A stretch of 43,415 bases of DNA, from IMG/VR virus record IMGVR_UViG_3300008117_000132, positions 1 through 43,415 of that record; one strand, 5' to 3'. The number at the start of each line of letters is the position of its first letter. Within the stretch, counting starts at the first letter, position 1. Below the pieces are notes generated by a model. That model searched no databases and had not been told where the DNA came from. It saw only the letters and a program-made list of their open reading frames with translations. This document shows positions 31,302 to 40,369 of this stretch, one piece after another. The position numbers and the translations under genes are program-made. The stretch comes from a virus.

Positions 31302-32312
31302 ATGTCAGCTAAAACAGAAAGATTTCAGCCTTCGCCAGAATTAACAGAACTTCTTGTTCGTTCTGGCTCGCAAAATAGAGAAGTTGCTCTTGCCGCTAAT
31401 GCAGAATTTGCAAAAGCGCTAGAGCTTCCATTGAGAAAAGGTCTTCTTAGTGGTGATATTCTAGACGGCATCTTCGAGCCAATTCAGCTTCAGCAAGGTG
31501 CTACTCCTGAATTTCCACTAGATTTCTTAGCTCCTGGAACAGAAAAAGATTTCGTAGCTTATACTATTCCAAATCACGGCTACATCCCAGAAAAGCATGT
31601 TGAGAGCGATTATGTCATGGTTCCAACCTATGACATCGGATCTTCAATAGATTATCTATTAAAGTATGCTCGCGATGCTCGTTGGGACGTTGTTGGTCGT
31701 GCTATGGAAGTTCTAGAGGGTTCATTCGTCAAGAAGATGAATGATGACGGTTGGCACACACTACTTGCTGCTGGTGTTGACCGCAATATCGTTGTATACG
31801 ATAGCGATGCTTCTCCAAATCAGTTTACTAAGAGATTAGTAAGCTTAATGAAGACCGTTATGCGTAGAAACGGTGGCGGTAATAGTGCTAGTACCAATCG
31901 TGGTATCCTAACAGACCTTTATGTCTCACCAGAGGCTATGGAAGATATCCGTAACTGGGGTATCGATCAGATCGACGAATTTACTCGTCGTGAGATCTAT
32001 ACAGCCGCTGACGGAACTCTTAATAGAGTTTTTGGTGTTAATCTTCATGATAGAGACGAGTTGGGTGTTGGACAAGAATATCAGCTATTCTATAGCAATG
32101 TTCTACAAGCCACACTACCATCAGGCGATAGTGAAATTGTTGTTGGTCTTGATCTACGCAAGAGAGACAGTTTCATTATGCCAGTTCGTGAGCAAGTTCA
32201 GATCTTCGAAGACGAAACACTACATCGTCAAAAGAGAGCTGGCTTCTACGGATGGGCAGAACAGGGTTTCGCTGTTCTAGATAATCGCAGAGTCATCCTC
32301 GGATCTCTATGA
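31302..32312 (+). CDS. Major capsid protein
   Basis: A 336-residue HK97-fold capsid protein by position (after scaffold and decoration genes), size, strong ribosome site (AGGGAGA) and pattern: an N-terminal helical region, an E-loop-like stretch, an alpha spine helix (WDVVGRAMEVLEGSFVKKMNDDGWHTLLAAG), the ILTDLYVSPEAMEDIRN A-domain helix, and a C-terminal QVQIFEDETLHRQKRAGFYGWAEQGFAVLD core strand. Arg codons are often CGT/CGC, whereas neighbours use mainly AGA, a mark of strong expression. It is followed immediately by an intrinsic terminator. Seen: sequence and context; known: the fold family; inferred: the detailed domain assignment. Confidence 0.9.
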   Translation: MSAKTERFQPSPELTELLVRSGSQNREVALAANAEFAKALELPLRKGLLSGDILDGIFEPIQLQQGATPEFPLDFLAPGTEKDFVAYTIPNHGYIPEKHVESDYVMVPTYDIGSSIDYLLKYARDARWDVVGRAMEVLEGSFVKKMNDDGWHTLLAAGVDRNIVVYDSDASPNQFTKRLVSLMKTVMRRNGGGNSASTNRGILTDLYVSPEAMEDIRNWGIDQIDEFTRREIYTAADGTLNRVFGVNLHDRDELGVGQEYQLFYSNVLQATLPSGDSEIVVGLDLRKRDSFIMPVREQVQIFEDETLHRQKRAGFYGWAEQGFAVLDNRRVILGSL

Positions 32313-32340
32313 TCAGATAATCAATCACATCTGAAAATTA

Positions 32341-32371
32341 AAGGCTGGCCGAATGGCTGGCCTTTTTTTTT
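32341..32371 (+). terminator. Strong intrinsic terminator after the capsid gene
   Basis: AAGGCTGGCC-GAAT-GGCTGGCCTT folds into a 10-bp stem (two G-U pairs) with a GAAT loop and runs directly into a T-run up to 32371. It ends the packaging/head transcription unit. Confidence 0.9.
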
Positions 32372-32373
32372 AG

Positions 32374-32384
32374 GTGTATTTAAT
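32374..32384 (+). promoter_or_regulatory. Candidate late promoter motif variant
   Basis: GTGTATTTAAT, 43 nt before ATG 32417 and directly after the terminator, where a new promoter is needed. It differs from the exact motif by two inserted T. A similar GTGTATATAAA inside the next gene (near 32595) warns that the motif can occur by chance in AT-rich DNA. Confidence 0.4.
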
Positions 32385-32416
32385 ACTGTATCTTATAACA
32401 TAAAGGTGCTATTATT

Positions 32417-32839
32417 ATGGCAGCAAGCAAATATGATTTTGCTATAGAGCAGGGATCATCTTTTAAACTAAGTATTATCTATAAAGATTCTGCTGGGGTT
32501 CCTATTAATTTGACCAATTATTGCGCTAGAATAACGTGGAAAACCAATACTGGAGTAACTCAAATATTTAGTTCAGATAATACAATCAATCAAGGTGTAT
32601 ATAAATTTATCATTAATGATGAAGAAGGTAAGTTAACTTTCCTTTTACCATCTCATACTACTAATCAATTTAATTTTAGTAATGCAAAATATGATCTTGA
32701 GTTACAGTCGAATGAGCCGTTTTATGGTGACGGTAGTGTGAATGAAGGAGGAAAGTATACTATAAGAATATTATTTGGAACTATTAATATTGTTAAACGA
32801 TATAGTCAATCAGGATCAAATTTGGAGTGCTCAACATGA
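32417..32839 (+). CDS. Ig-like phage structural protein (140 aa)
   Basis: A 140-residue beta-rich protein with an AAAGG ribosome site. It opens with DFAIEQGSSFKLSIIYKDS, then GVPINLTNYCARITWK, a combination (EQG-x-[ST]-F, DSxGxP-[IV]-[ND]-LT-[GN]-Y-x-A) seen in small beta domains of phage baseplate or tail-associated proteins. It is the first gene of the fibre operon and overlaps the next gene by ATGA. Probably a structural adaptor at the tail or fibre base. Exact role not determinable. Confidence 0.65.
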   Translation: MAASKYDFAIEQGSSFKLSIIYKDSAGVPINLTNYCARITWKTNTGVTQIFSSDNTINQGVYKFIINDEEGKLTFLLPSHTTNQFNFSNAKYDLELQSNEPFYGDGSVNEGGKYTIRILFGTINIVKRYSQSGSNLECST

Positions 32840-33183
32840 GTGATTTTATATTAGAAATATTGGAACCGAGCATAACTTATTTAGATGTTAGTACTAGTTT
32901 TATTGAGAATGTAAATAATATTGAGATCGAAAGATCTGAAAATTTTAATATAGAAATAGTTAATAGCGAAAAAATACTTTGGAGCGACCTACCAGACAAT
33001 ATTCCAATAAGTAAAATTAGTGGTAATTTACATGTATCAAGAATTGATGATTTAGATAGCTATATACAACAATTTTTAACAGATAATGCAACAGTTCATG
33101 TTGATGATCTACTTTGGGGTAATAATAATATTGGACTGAGTGGATATTTAGATCAGTATGAATTTGACTGTGGTACTCCTTAA
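32836..33183 (+). CDS. Small fibre-operon protein (115 aa)
   Basis: A 115-residue acidic protein. ATG 32836 overlaps the upstream stop (ATGA) and has GGAG before it; a GTG three codons earlier is less likely. It has no recognisable domain. The end (YLDQYEFDCGTP) echoes the end of the next gene (NFIIDGGTP), suggesting a shared C-terminal surface or a conserved stop-proximal peptide of fibre-associated proteins. The middle ISGNLHVSRIDDLDSYIQQFL looks like the short repeat-plus-helix segments in phage fibres. Probably a fibre base or adaptor protein. Confidence 0.7.
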   Translation: MSDFILEILEPSITYLDVSTSFIENVNNIEIERSENFNIEIVNSEKILWSDLPDNIPISKISGNLHVSRIDDLDSYIQQFLTDNATVHVDDLLWGNNNIGLSGYLDQYEFDCGTP

Positions 33184-33209
33184 AATAACTTTACAGAAAG
33201 GTTTCTACA

Positions 33210-35657
33210 ATGGCTGTTAATACAAGAATTCAACTCAGAAGAGGATATTCACACGGTTATACAGGAGCACAAATAGGATCTCTTGCCGTTGCTGGCAATG
33301 TCTGGAATAATACCACAAGTCTTCTTGCTCAAGGTGAAATTGGATATGAAATTGATACTGGTCGATTTAAGATCGGTAAAGACGGTACAACAACCTGGGG
33401 AAGTTTGCCATATGCTGGTGGATCATCCATACTTCCAGGAAGTGGTATGGCCACACTATTTGATCAAACTAACAATACATATACATTACATAGCCCATTA
33501 GCCACAGGAAATAGTATTACTATAAGCTCCTATCAGGTAGCAGGAAATGGTACATCAGCGCCGTCTGGCAGCGGATATACTATTGGATTATCTGAAAATA
33601 TTAATGTTGGATCAATTCAAGCTACTGGAAGCGGAGGCAGTTATTTTAACGATCTTGGTATTAGTGGAACATTAACTGTTGGTGGTGGTATAGATATTTT
33701 ATTGGCAGCAGAAATTCTTGCTCAAGGACCAATTGCTTACTCTGGAAATCCAACAAGATTTCAAGGAGATGTATATTTTGATAATGTACCAAAGGTGGGA
33801 TCATCCGGTAATGGAGGTATAAATGCCACAGGAGTAAGCTTACAAGGTCATACTCATCAATGGTCAGACATTACTAATCTTACTGGTTTTTGTAACAGTG
33901 TTGCTGATTGTGTTGATACTCAATTAATTGCTAGTACGGGAGTACAATTAGTATACGATGCAGCAGGCAATGGTGGTAGTGGCACAATGAGTTTGGCCCT
34001 AAGTGGACAAGCTCTTGCTTTACATAATCTAAGTTCTAATGGACTAATAGCACGTTCAGGCACGAATGAAATTGTTGCTAGAACTATCACGGCTAGCGGA
34101 AACAATATACTTATTGGTAATGGAGACGGGATTCTAGATAATCCTTCTATTGGATTAAATCCAAATGTGACTATTTCAGGTTTAACAACAACAGGAGATG
34201 TTACTGTTGGAGGAAATCTGATTGTTCAAGGAGATACAATAACTGCTAATGTTTCAACTATGCAAGTTGAAGATCCTGTTATTACTCTTGGTGGAACAGG
34301 AACTATTGTTAATGACGGTCTAGATAGAGGTATTCAGTTTAGATACTGGAACGGAGCAGCAGCCACAGGTTTTATGGGCTGGGATGCTCAAAATAGTGAA
34401 TTTTCTTTCCTCAGTTCAACCACAGGAACTATTGCTGGTAATGATTATGGCTTAGGTACTCTTGGTCGTGTCAAGGTTGGATCATTAGTTAGTACAGGAG
34501 CTATCAGTGGTAGTAATTTGTATGTAACTGGAGCTACAGCTAGTACAATAGCAATATTTGATGGAAATAAACAGATAGTTTCAACAGGATCACCAACACT
34601 CACAGAACTAAGCTATTTGAGTGGCGTTAGTAGTAGCGTTCAAACCCAATTAAACAATAAGCTTGCTTCTGATAGAACAGTATTCCCTGGCAGCGGTTTA
34701 GATGGCAATATTGCTCTTGCTTTGAGTGGTAATCCTACTTTAAATATCGGAGCAGGATATGGTATCAGTGTTGGACAAGATGCTGTTGCTGTTGATACAT
34801 CTGTTGTTGTTATGATTACTGGTACACAAACCGTCAGTGGCGTTAAAACATTTAATAATGGATCAACAACTAATGTTGGTATTAACACTTCGTCTAATGG
34901 TACTGGTACTCTCACATTCCAAGACGGATCTAATACTGCAACTATCTCTTGGCAAGGTGTTGGAGATAATCTAGTTTTTGATAGTAGTGTTGCTGGGGGC
35001 ACATTTGATTTTAAGAAAACAATAAGATATCAGACCCCATCAAGCGCCACATCTGCAACAAGTATTCCTGTATTTACTGGAACCAATCCAACGCTTAGTG
35101 TTCAGAGTTTAGCATCTAGAAGTATTAGTGATTTCAAATCAGACTTAAGTTTGAATAACGTATCAAATAATAGTCAGATGATAGCATATGCTGGTAGAAC
35201 ATCTGGCTATATTCCGACATGGAGCGGAACAGATGGAACAACACTCAATAACGGATATGCTGTAAGTATTAGCAATACTGGTAATGCTATAGTTTTAAGA
35301 GATAGTAATGGCGATTTTACTGCAAGGAATATAACTGCCACAGGATTTATTGGCGACGGTAGTAGTGTTACTGGTGTTAGTGCATTTAACTTAAATATAT
35401 ATTCTAATAGTAGAACTGAGACTGAAGCATCGTTAGTAATGATTAGTGGCTCATCTACTGGTAATTATAGGCCATTTATTGATAGTGGATTAAAATTTAA
35501 TGCCAACACCGATACTTTAATATTAAAAAATGCTAGCGGCAATGTTAATGTATCATATTTAAGTAATAGTATAGATATTATTGGTACTACTTCTATTAGT
35601 GGATTATCATCAACAACATATTTACTAAACTTTATTATTGATGGTGGAACACCATAA
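33210..35657 (+). CDS. Long tail fibre or spike protein 1
   Basis: An 815-residue fibre. The N-terminal ~70 residues (MAVNTRIQLRRGYS, LLAQGEIGYEIDTGRFKIGDG-like turn, TTWGSLPY) match the Mtd-type fibre N-terminal domain that attaches to the virion. Long Gly/Ser/Thr/Asn beta repeats follow. Around 330-420 a module with VGGNLIVQGDTITANVSTMQ, EDPVITLGG, LDRGIQFRYW and GFMGWD matches one in the next gene. AAAGG precedes ATG 33210. It ends IIDGGTP. No cleaving chaperone domain is seen. Likely a trimeric receptor-binding fibre. Confidence 0.85.
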   Translation: MAVNTRIQLRRGYSHGYTGAQIGSLAVAGNVWNNTTSLLAQGEIGYEIDTGRFKIGKDGTTTWGSLPYAGGSSILPGSGMATLFDQTNNTYTLHSPLATGNSITISSYQVAGNGTSAPSGSGYTIGLSENINVGSIQATGSGGSYFNDLGISGTLTVGGGIDILLAAEILAQGPIAYSGNPTRFQGDVYFDNVPKVGSSGNGGINATGVSLQGHTHQWSDITNLTGFCNSVADCVDTQLIASTGVQLVYDAAGNGGSGTMSLALSGQALALHNLSSNGLIARSGTNEIVARTITASGNNILIGNGDGILDNPSIGLNPNVTISGLTTTGDVTVGGNLIVQGDTITANVSTMQVEDPVITLGGTGTIVNDGLDRGIQFRYWNGAAATGFMGWDAQNSEFSFLSSTTGTIAGNDYGLGTLGRVKVGSLVSTGAISGSNLYVTGATASTIAIFDGNKQIVSTGSPTLTELSYLSGVSSSVQTQLNNKLASDRTVFPGSGLDGNIALALSGNPTLNIGAGYGISVGQDAVAVDTSVVVMITGTQTVSGVKTFNNGSTTNVGINTSSNGTGTLTFQDGSNTATISWQGVGDNLVFDSSVAGGTFDFKKTIRYQTPSSATSATSIPVFTGTNPTLSVQSLASRSISDFKSDLSLNNVSNNSQMIAYAGRTSGYIPTWSGTDGTTLNNGYAVSISNTGNAIVLRDSNGDFTARNITATGFIGDGSSVTGVSAFNLNIYSNSRTETEASLVMISGSSTGNYRPFIDSGLKFNANTDTLILKNASGNVNVSYLSNSIDIIGTTSISGLSSTTYLLNFIIDGGTP

Positions 35658-35725
35658 TATAGACAGTTTAATAAAATTTATTAATATAAAATGGTATATG
35701 GGAAACTTTCAATTATGGGAAACAA
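35658..35725 (+). promoter_or_regulatory. Fibre intergenic region with AT-rich perfect palindrome
   Basis: The 68-nt gap between the two fibre genes contains TTAATAAAATTTATTAA at 35668-35684, 8-bp perfect arms around one base, and a loose late-motif-like GGTATATGG near 35693. The palindrome could be an operator or a weak terminator element. No further gene fits. Confidence 0.4.
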
Positions 35726-38314
35726 ATGCCAAGACAAAACAATATACAATTTCGTAAAGGATCATATTCTCAGTGGGATGCTAATAGTACCACAGTTTTA
35801 GCTAGCGGTGAACCAAGTTTTGTAACAGATTTTAATATATTAAAAATTGGAGATGGAACCACTCAGTGGGGAGACCTTGCTGCTGTTAATGATAATTTAA
35901 TAACTGTGGTTCGTAATGATACTGGTAGTACTATACCAGAGATGAGTGTTGTCTATATTAATGGAGCTCAAGGAGATACTCCAAGAATAACATTAGCTTT
36001 AGCTGGTAATGAAGGTTCTAGTAGTAAAACGTATGGATTAGTTGTTAATGATATTACTACTGGAAATAAAGGTACGGTTATTGTTAATGGAACATTAAGG
36101 AATCTTAACACAAATTCTCAATTTAGTAGTGTTAGTGAAGGAACCGCACTGTGGCTAAGTCCAACAGTATCCGGTGGTATGACTACAACCAAGCCGTATG
36201 CTCCAGATCATTCTGTATTTATTGGAACATTAATACGAAAACATTCTCAACAAGGAATTATCAATGTTAATGTTCAGAACGGATACGAATTAGAAGAACT
36301 TCATAATGTAGCAACTACGGGCGCGACTAACGGACAGTTTTTGCAATATAATAGCGGTAGTGGATTGTGGGTACCAAGTAGTAGTGGAAGTTTTAATTAT
36401 CTATCGTCTATTACGGGTATAACTTCTGGATTATATGTTCGTACTAGTCCTGATAGTAATTTTGTAAATCTAGCTTCAAATTCAATTAATTGTAGTAGTG
36501 GTATTATTAATAATAACTTGACTGTTGGTGGTAATTTAATAGTAAATGGAACAACAGTTACTGCTAATGTTGATAGTATCACAATAGAAGATCCTATTAT
36601 TACTTTAGGATTAAGTAGCGGGAATATTGTTCCTAATTTAACGCACGATAGAGGATTAGCATTAGTAAGAGGAACAGGTCTCACAGCTTTTATGGGTTGG
36701 GACACTAGTTCATCTCAATTCGTGATGCTGAGTAGTGGTATTGCCGGGGTTAACAGTGGAACATATACAGCAGGAACTTATGGAGATTTACAACTTAATA
36801 AACTTAATAGTACTGAAATTAATGTTAATGAATTAATATCGATTATATCATCTGGTATTTCATTTTCAAATTTTATTAAATTTAATGATAGTAGTACTGC
36901 AAGTGGTCCATCATTAGGGTCTGTTAGTAATGGAACTAGGCTATTATTGAATGAAAATAATACCGATGGTCATAATGCTATTGGCATACAATATGCTGGC
37001 ATTAATGGCACTTGGTTTAGTGTTCCTAGTGGTGGCACATTCACATTTTACAACGGAACAGCTCCACAGCTTACAATAAATAGTACATCATTAAATTATG
37101 GTAGTTTGACAGCTAGTCCGAACGGTAGTATAACGAGTGCTTCATGGGATGCCTCGACAATAGCAGTCAATAAAGGAGGAACAGGGCGAACCAGCTATAG
37201 TAATGGTCAGCTGTTAATAGGAAGTGGTACTAGTCTTGTTGCTAATACATTAACTGCCGGTACTGGTATTAGCATAACTAATGGTAGCGGTACCATAACA
37301 ATTAATACTAGTGCTATAACCGGAGTAGGAACCAGTGGATATTTAACTAAGTGGATTAGTGGCAGTACAGTAAGTAGCGGTATTATTTATGATAATGGAA
37401 CAAATATTGGAATAGGAACATCAAGTCCATCATATAAATTAAATGTTAATCCAGCATCAGATTCTAATAATGGTATACAAATACTTAATAATTCTGCTGG
37501 AACATCCGCAAGGTCATTATTATCTTTATTTAATGGAAGCTATGGAGCGGAAATTAGTTTGGGTGGCACTGGATTTACCACCAATGGATTTTATAGACAA
37601 AATAGATTACTAATTAGTGGACCATTTATAACAGACTATGTTACTGGACAGCATATTTTTAGCATTGGTGGAGGAGGAGCTTCACAGGCTGTTTCTGGAT
37701 CAACACAGGTCGTGTTGATAGATGGTAATGCTATGCAGATGGTAAATGGATATCCTATTGCTGGTGGAGCTACAGCAAGCAGTTTTTTAAATTTAAGATC
37801 AACAGTAGGAGCTGGAACATCAGATTCTATTAGGTTTAGTGTTGGTAATAATGGTGCTACTGAAGCCATGAGAATTACTACTAGTGGCAATATTGGTATT
37901 GGGACAACAAACCCAACATATAAACTTCAAGTTAACGGTAGTTTTGCTGCTAGTACCAAGAGTTTCCGAATACATCATCCGTCTAAAAAAGATCATTCTT
38001 TAGAATATGGGTCGCTAGAAAGTCCGTATCACGGAGTAAGATTAACAGGACGAGGAACGGTGATTAAAGGCGTTGGCACAGTATCTCTACCATCTTATTT
38101 AAAAGATCTTATCCACGATGACGATACTTTAAATATTCAAATTACCAATATTAAACATGGTAAAACTATTTATTTGGAAGAGATTGATTTACAGAATGAC
38201 CAGTTTATTGTTAAGGTTGATCGAGCCAAAAGTTTAGGAGAATTACAATTCTGCTGGACATTAACTGGAGTACGCAAGGATGTTGATCATCTAGTTGTTG
38301 AAAAGGAGAATTGA
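35726..38314 (+). CDS. Long tail fibre or spike protein 2
   Basis: An 862-residue fibre with GGGAAAC before ATG 35726. The N-terminal MPRQNNIQFRKGSYSQWDA, ASGEPSFVTDFNILKIGDGTTQWGDL is a clear Mtd-type virion-attachment domain. Its ~265-340 region repeats the module of the previous fibre (VGGNLIVNGTTVTANV, EDPIITLG, DRGLALVRG, AFMGWD). Residues ~745-862 form a distinct C-terminal domain (FRIHHPSKKDHSLEYGSLE, VRLTGRGTVIKGVG, LPSYLKDLI) similar to a C-terminal domain of cyanophage-type fibres and related to HPxxP-type chaperone or tip domains. The stop overlaps the next start by one base (TGATG). Confidence 0.85.
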   Translation: MPRQNNIQFRKGSYSQWDANSTTVLASGEPSFVTDFNILKIGDGTTQWGDLAAVNDNLITVVRNDTGSTIPEMSVVYINGAQGDTPRITLALAGNEGSSSKTYGLVVNDITTGNKGTVIVNGTLRNLNTNSQFSSVSEGTALWLSPTVSGGMTTTKPYAPDHSVFIGTLIRKHSQQGIINVNVQNGYELEELHNVATTGATNGQFLQYNSGSGLWVPSSSGSFNYLSSITGITSGLYVRTSPDSNFVNLASNSINCSSGIINNNLTVGGNLIVNGTTVTANVDSITIEDPIITLGLSSGNIVPNLTHDRGLALVRGTGLTAFMGWDTSSSQFVMLSSGIAGVNSGTYTAGTYGDLQLNKLNSTEINVNELISIISSGISFSNFIKFNDSSTASGPSLGSVSNGTRLLLNENNTDGHNAIGIQYAGINGTWFSVPSGGTFTFYNGTAPQLTINSTSLNYGSLTASPNGSITSASWDASTIAVNKGGTGRTSYSNGQLLIGSGTSLVANTLTAGTGISITNGSGTITINTSAITGVGTSGYLTKWISGSTVSSGIIYDNGTNIGIGTSSPSYKLNVNPASDSNNGIQILNNSAGTSARSLLSLFNGSYGAEISLGGTGFTTNGFYRQNRLLISGPFITDYVTGQHIFSIGGGGASQAVSGSTQVVLIDGNAMQMVNGYPIAGGATASSFLNLRSTVGAGTSDSIRFSVGNNGATEAMRITTSGNIGIGTTNPTYKLQVNGSFAASTKSFRIHHPSKKDHSLEYGSLESPYHGVRLTGRGTVIKGVGTVSLPSYLKDLIHDDDTLNIQITNIKHGKTIYLEEIDLQNDQFIVKVDRAKSLGELQFCWTLTGVRKDVDHLVVEKEN

Positions 38315-39015
38315 TGAGTGTACATTATTCTCCTAAAATAGTTACTAATGGATTAGTTTGTCTTCTTGATGCTGGTAACTCTAAGAGCTATCCTGGAACT
38401 GGCAATGTTTGGTATGATCTTAGTGGAAATAATAGACATTATACTAAAAATTCTGGAGCTACTTGGAACTCAAGCGGATATTTTTCTGTTAATACAAACG
38501 CTAGCTCAATTGGGTTCACTGGACCTCCGTCTAACTCTTTCGGTTTTACAGATATACAACATACGATTTTTAGTTTTATAGACATCACAGGAAATAGCGG
38601 TAGTACTTTTTGTCGTTGGGACGCTAGTCCTAATACCGGAAGTGACAGAAGAGCAATATCTGCACATATCCCGTATGGTGTTGATTTTTATTATGATGTT
38701 GCTGGATGCTGTGGGGCAACTCAAAGAATTTCTGCTAATAATGGAACAGCTTTATTAAACTATGGTATTTTTTGTGCTATCTTACGAACAAGAACTAACA
38801 CCACCCCGAATAGAGAATTTTTTGTTAATTTAACATCTACTGTTAATTCTTCCACAAACTCAACCGCTTCTGTCACATGGAACGACACGACTGCTGCATA
38901 TATTGGAAGTAATTGGAGTGGTAGGATCTATAATTTTTTAGTTTACAACAGAGCATTAACAAACGAAGAACTAGCTCAGAACTATAATACTTTTAAAAAT
39001 AGGTTTGGATTATGA
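38314..39015 (+). CDS. LamG/concanavalin-like lectin protein 1
   Basis: A 233-residue protein. ATG 38314 is chosen since AAAAGGAG sits ahead and an in-frame TTG three bases earlier is unlikely. It is a single concanavalin A-like (LamG-3) domain: GLVCLLDAGNSKSYPGTG, WYDLSGNNRHYT, a middle beta sandwich, and IYNFLVYNRALTNEELAQNY near the end, the last motif typical of lectin-like phage proteins. Such domains bind sugars. Likely sits at a fibre tip or as a surface accessory. It overlaps the next lectin gene by ATGA, which shows the same ends with an extra domain. Confidence 0.85.
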   Translation: MSVHYSPKIVTNGLVCLLDAGNSKSYPGTGNVWYDLSGNNRHYTKNSGATWNSSGYFSVNTNASSIGFTGPPSNSFGFTDIQHTIFSFIDITGNSGSTFCRWDASPNTGSDRRAISAHIPYGVDFYYDVAGCCGATQRISANNGTALLNYGIFCAILRTRTNTTPNREFFVNLTSTVNSSTNSTASVTWNDTTAAYIGSNWSGRIYNFLVYNRALTNEELAQNYNTFKNRFGL

Positions 39016-40121
39016 CCAGAATACACGGACCAAAAGTAGTAACAGATGGACTAATATTATATCTAGACTCTACAGTAGAGAAAAGTTATCCTGGCACAAT
39101 TTCTTACGGGCCAGAACTAGTAACTGAGGCCAGTGTGTTAACTGCTGGAGACGGTCAAGTTAAAACAATTAGCAGTATCGGGGGAAATTATATTGGTTTC
39201 TCTAATATTGCAGCATGTGTGGCTGGTAAAAGATACAAAATGGTTTGGACAATATCAGCAAGAAGAGGAACAACGAGTGCTAGTTTTAGTCCTAATGTTC
39301 CGCCATACAGTACAACACCATCTTTTCAGTCACAAATGAATCTGCCCGTTGGAACATATTCAAGAACATTTACTTGTAATGCTACTGGAAGTTTTACTTT
39401 AAATGCAGATAATGTTGGAGCAGATTTTGATATTGATTATTTAAGTATTAAAGAAGTATTAACTCCAAACTCTAATTTATGGTATGATCTTAGTGGTAAT
39501 AATAGGCATTTTAATGTGGGCGGTGGAGTATCCTCAGACAATAAAGCATTACTGTATACTAGCGCTAATAGTAATGCTTATGAAAATGTTGTTAATAGTG
39601 TTCCTTTTACTGATCTTATGACTATTGATATATGGTATAAGGCTAGTAGTTATTATAATGTTAATAGTGGTTGTGGAATAACAAATGGATATAGTTTATT
39701 TAGTAAGCAAGGCGGCTTCAATGGACCTAGCGGACCACTTTACACAGGACTCAGAGCACAATTTGATACTACTACAGCAACTACCGCAAGACTGTTCTTT
39801 AATATTGCTGGATCATCTAGTCTTAGTGTGTTTTATGATAATAATATAGTTAATACCTTATATAACTATACTTTTCAACAAATTATTGTTGGGGGTACTC
39901 AAACATTACTAATGTATGTGAACGGAATTCTTGTGGCCTCAGCAAGTGGTGCTCAGAGCTATTCCCATCCAACTTTAGTTTTTAATCTGGGAGGAAATAC
40001 TAATCATTGTGGAAACCATTCTATTTTTGGTCATTTATATAGCACTAAAATATATAATCGAATTTTAAGCGCTAATGAAATTAAGGCTAATCATGATGTT
40101 ATGAGACAGAAGTACTTATAG
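39012..40121 (+). CDS. LamG lectin protein 2 with an inserted domain
   Basis: A 369-residue relative of the previous product: it shares VVTDGLILYLDS, SYPGT, WYDLSGNNRHF and KIYNRILSANEIKANHD. Between SYPGT and the WYDLSGN motif it carries about 105 additional residues with their own beta pattern (SYGPELVTEASVL to FDIDYLSIKEVL), resembling carbohydrate-binding module domains of phage fibres. The insertion near the N-terminal end of the LamG fold suggests that the first strands flank an independently folded sugar-binding unit. Starts by ATGA overlap. A GTGTATATTA motif lies after its stop. Confidence 0.8.
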   Translation: MTRIHGPKVVTDGLILYLDSTVEKSYPGTISYGPELVTEASVLTAGDGQVKTISSIGGNYIGFSNIAACVAGKRYKMVWTISARRGTTSASFSPNVPPYSTTPSFQSQMNLPVGTYSRTFTCNATGSFTLNADNVGADFDIDYLSIKEVLTPNSNLWYDLSGNNRHFNVGGGVSSDNKALLYTSANSNAYENVVNSVPFTDLMTIDIWYKASSYYNVNSGCGITNGYSLFSKQGGFNGPSGPLYTGLRAQFDTTTATTARLFFNIAGSSSLSVFYDNNIVNTLYNYTFQQIIVGGTQTLLMYVNGILVASASGAQSYSHPTLVFNLGGNTNHCGNHSIFGHLYSTKIYNRILSANEIKANHDVMRQKYL

Positions 40122-40130
40122 TGTATATTA
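40121..40130 (+). promoter_or_regulatory. Candidate late promoter motif variant
   Basis: GTGTATATTA, preceded by CTTATA, 24 nt before ATG 40145. A variant of GTGTATAAT in the small gap between lectin and next gene. Confidence 0.4.
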
Positions 40131-40144
40131 GATTGAGGTAATTT

Positions 40145-40369
40145 ATGATAATTTATGTTAATATCGATAAAAATACTGGAACTATAACTATAAATAATGA
40201 TCAATATCCAGATAGTGATGTTGTGCAGCTCAACCCGACTACTTTAGTAGAGACAGAAAGCGCCACAACCTTTGAGATAGCTTTCAACACAACTTCATTT
40301 GAGAACAAAATGTTTCCTAATACAAATCCCTCACCAATATTAGACAATATTAATGGCAACACGAACTAG
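40145..40369 (+). CDS. Small fibre-associated protein (74 aa)
   Basis: A 74-residue acidic protein with GAGGTAA before ATG 40145. A short beta start (MIIYVNIDKNTGTITI) is followed by a Thr/Asn-rich region; the C-terminus overlaps the next gene by 17 nt. No domain is recognised. The position between lectin and G8 protein genes suggests a small structural or assembly protein of the fibre complex. Confidence 0.65.
   Translation: MIIYVNIDKNTGTITINNDQYPDSDVVQLNPTTLVETESATTFEIAFNTTSFENKMFPNTNPSPILDNINGNTN

Noticed and set aside
31921-32280. 119-residue frame inside the capsid gene
   Set aside because: Shifted frame of a strongly expressed, well-defined gene; no ribosome site.
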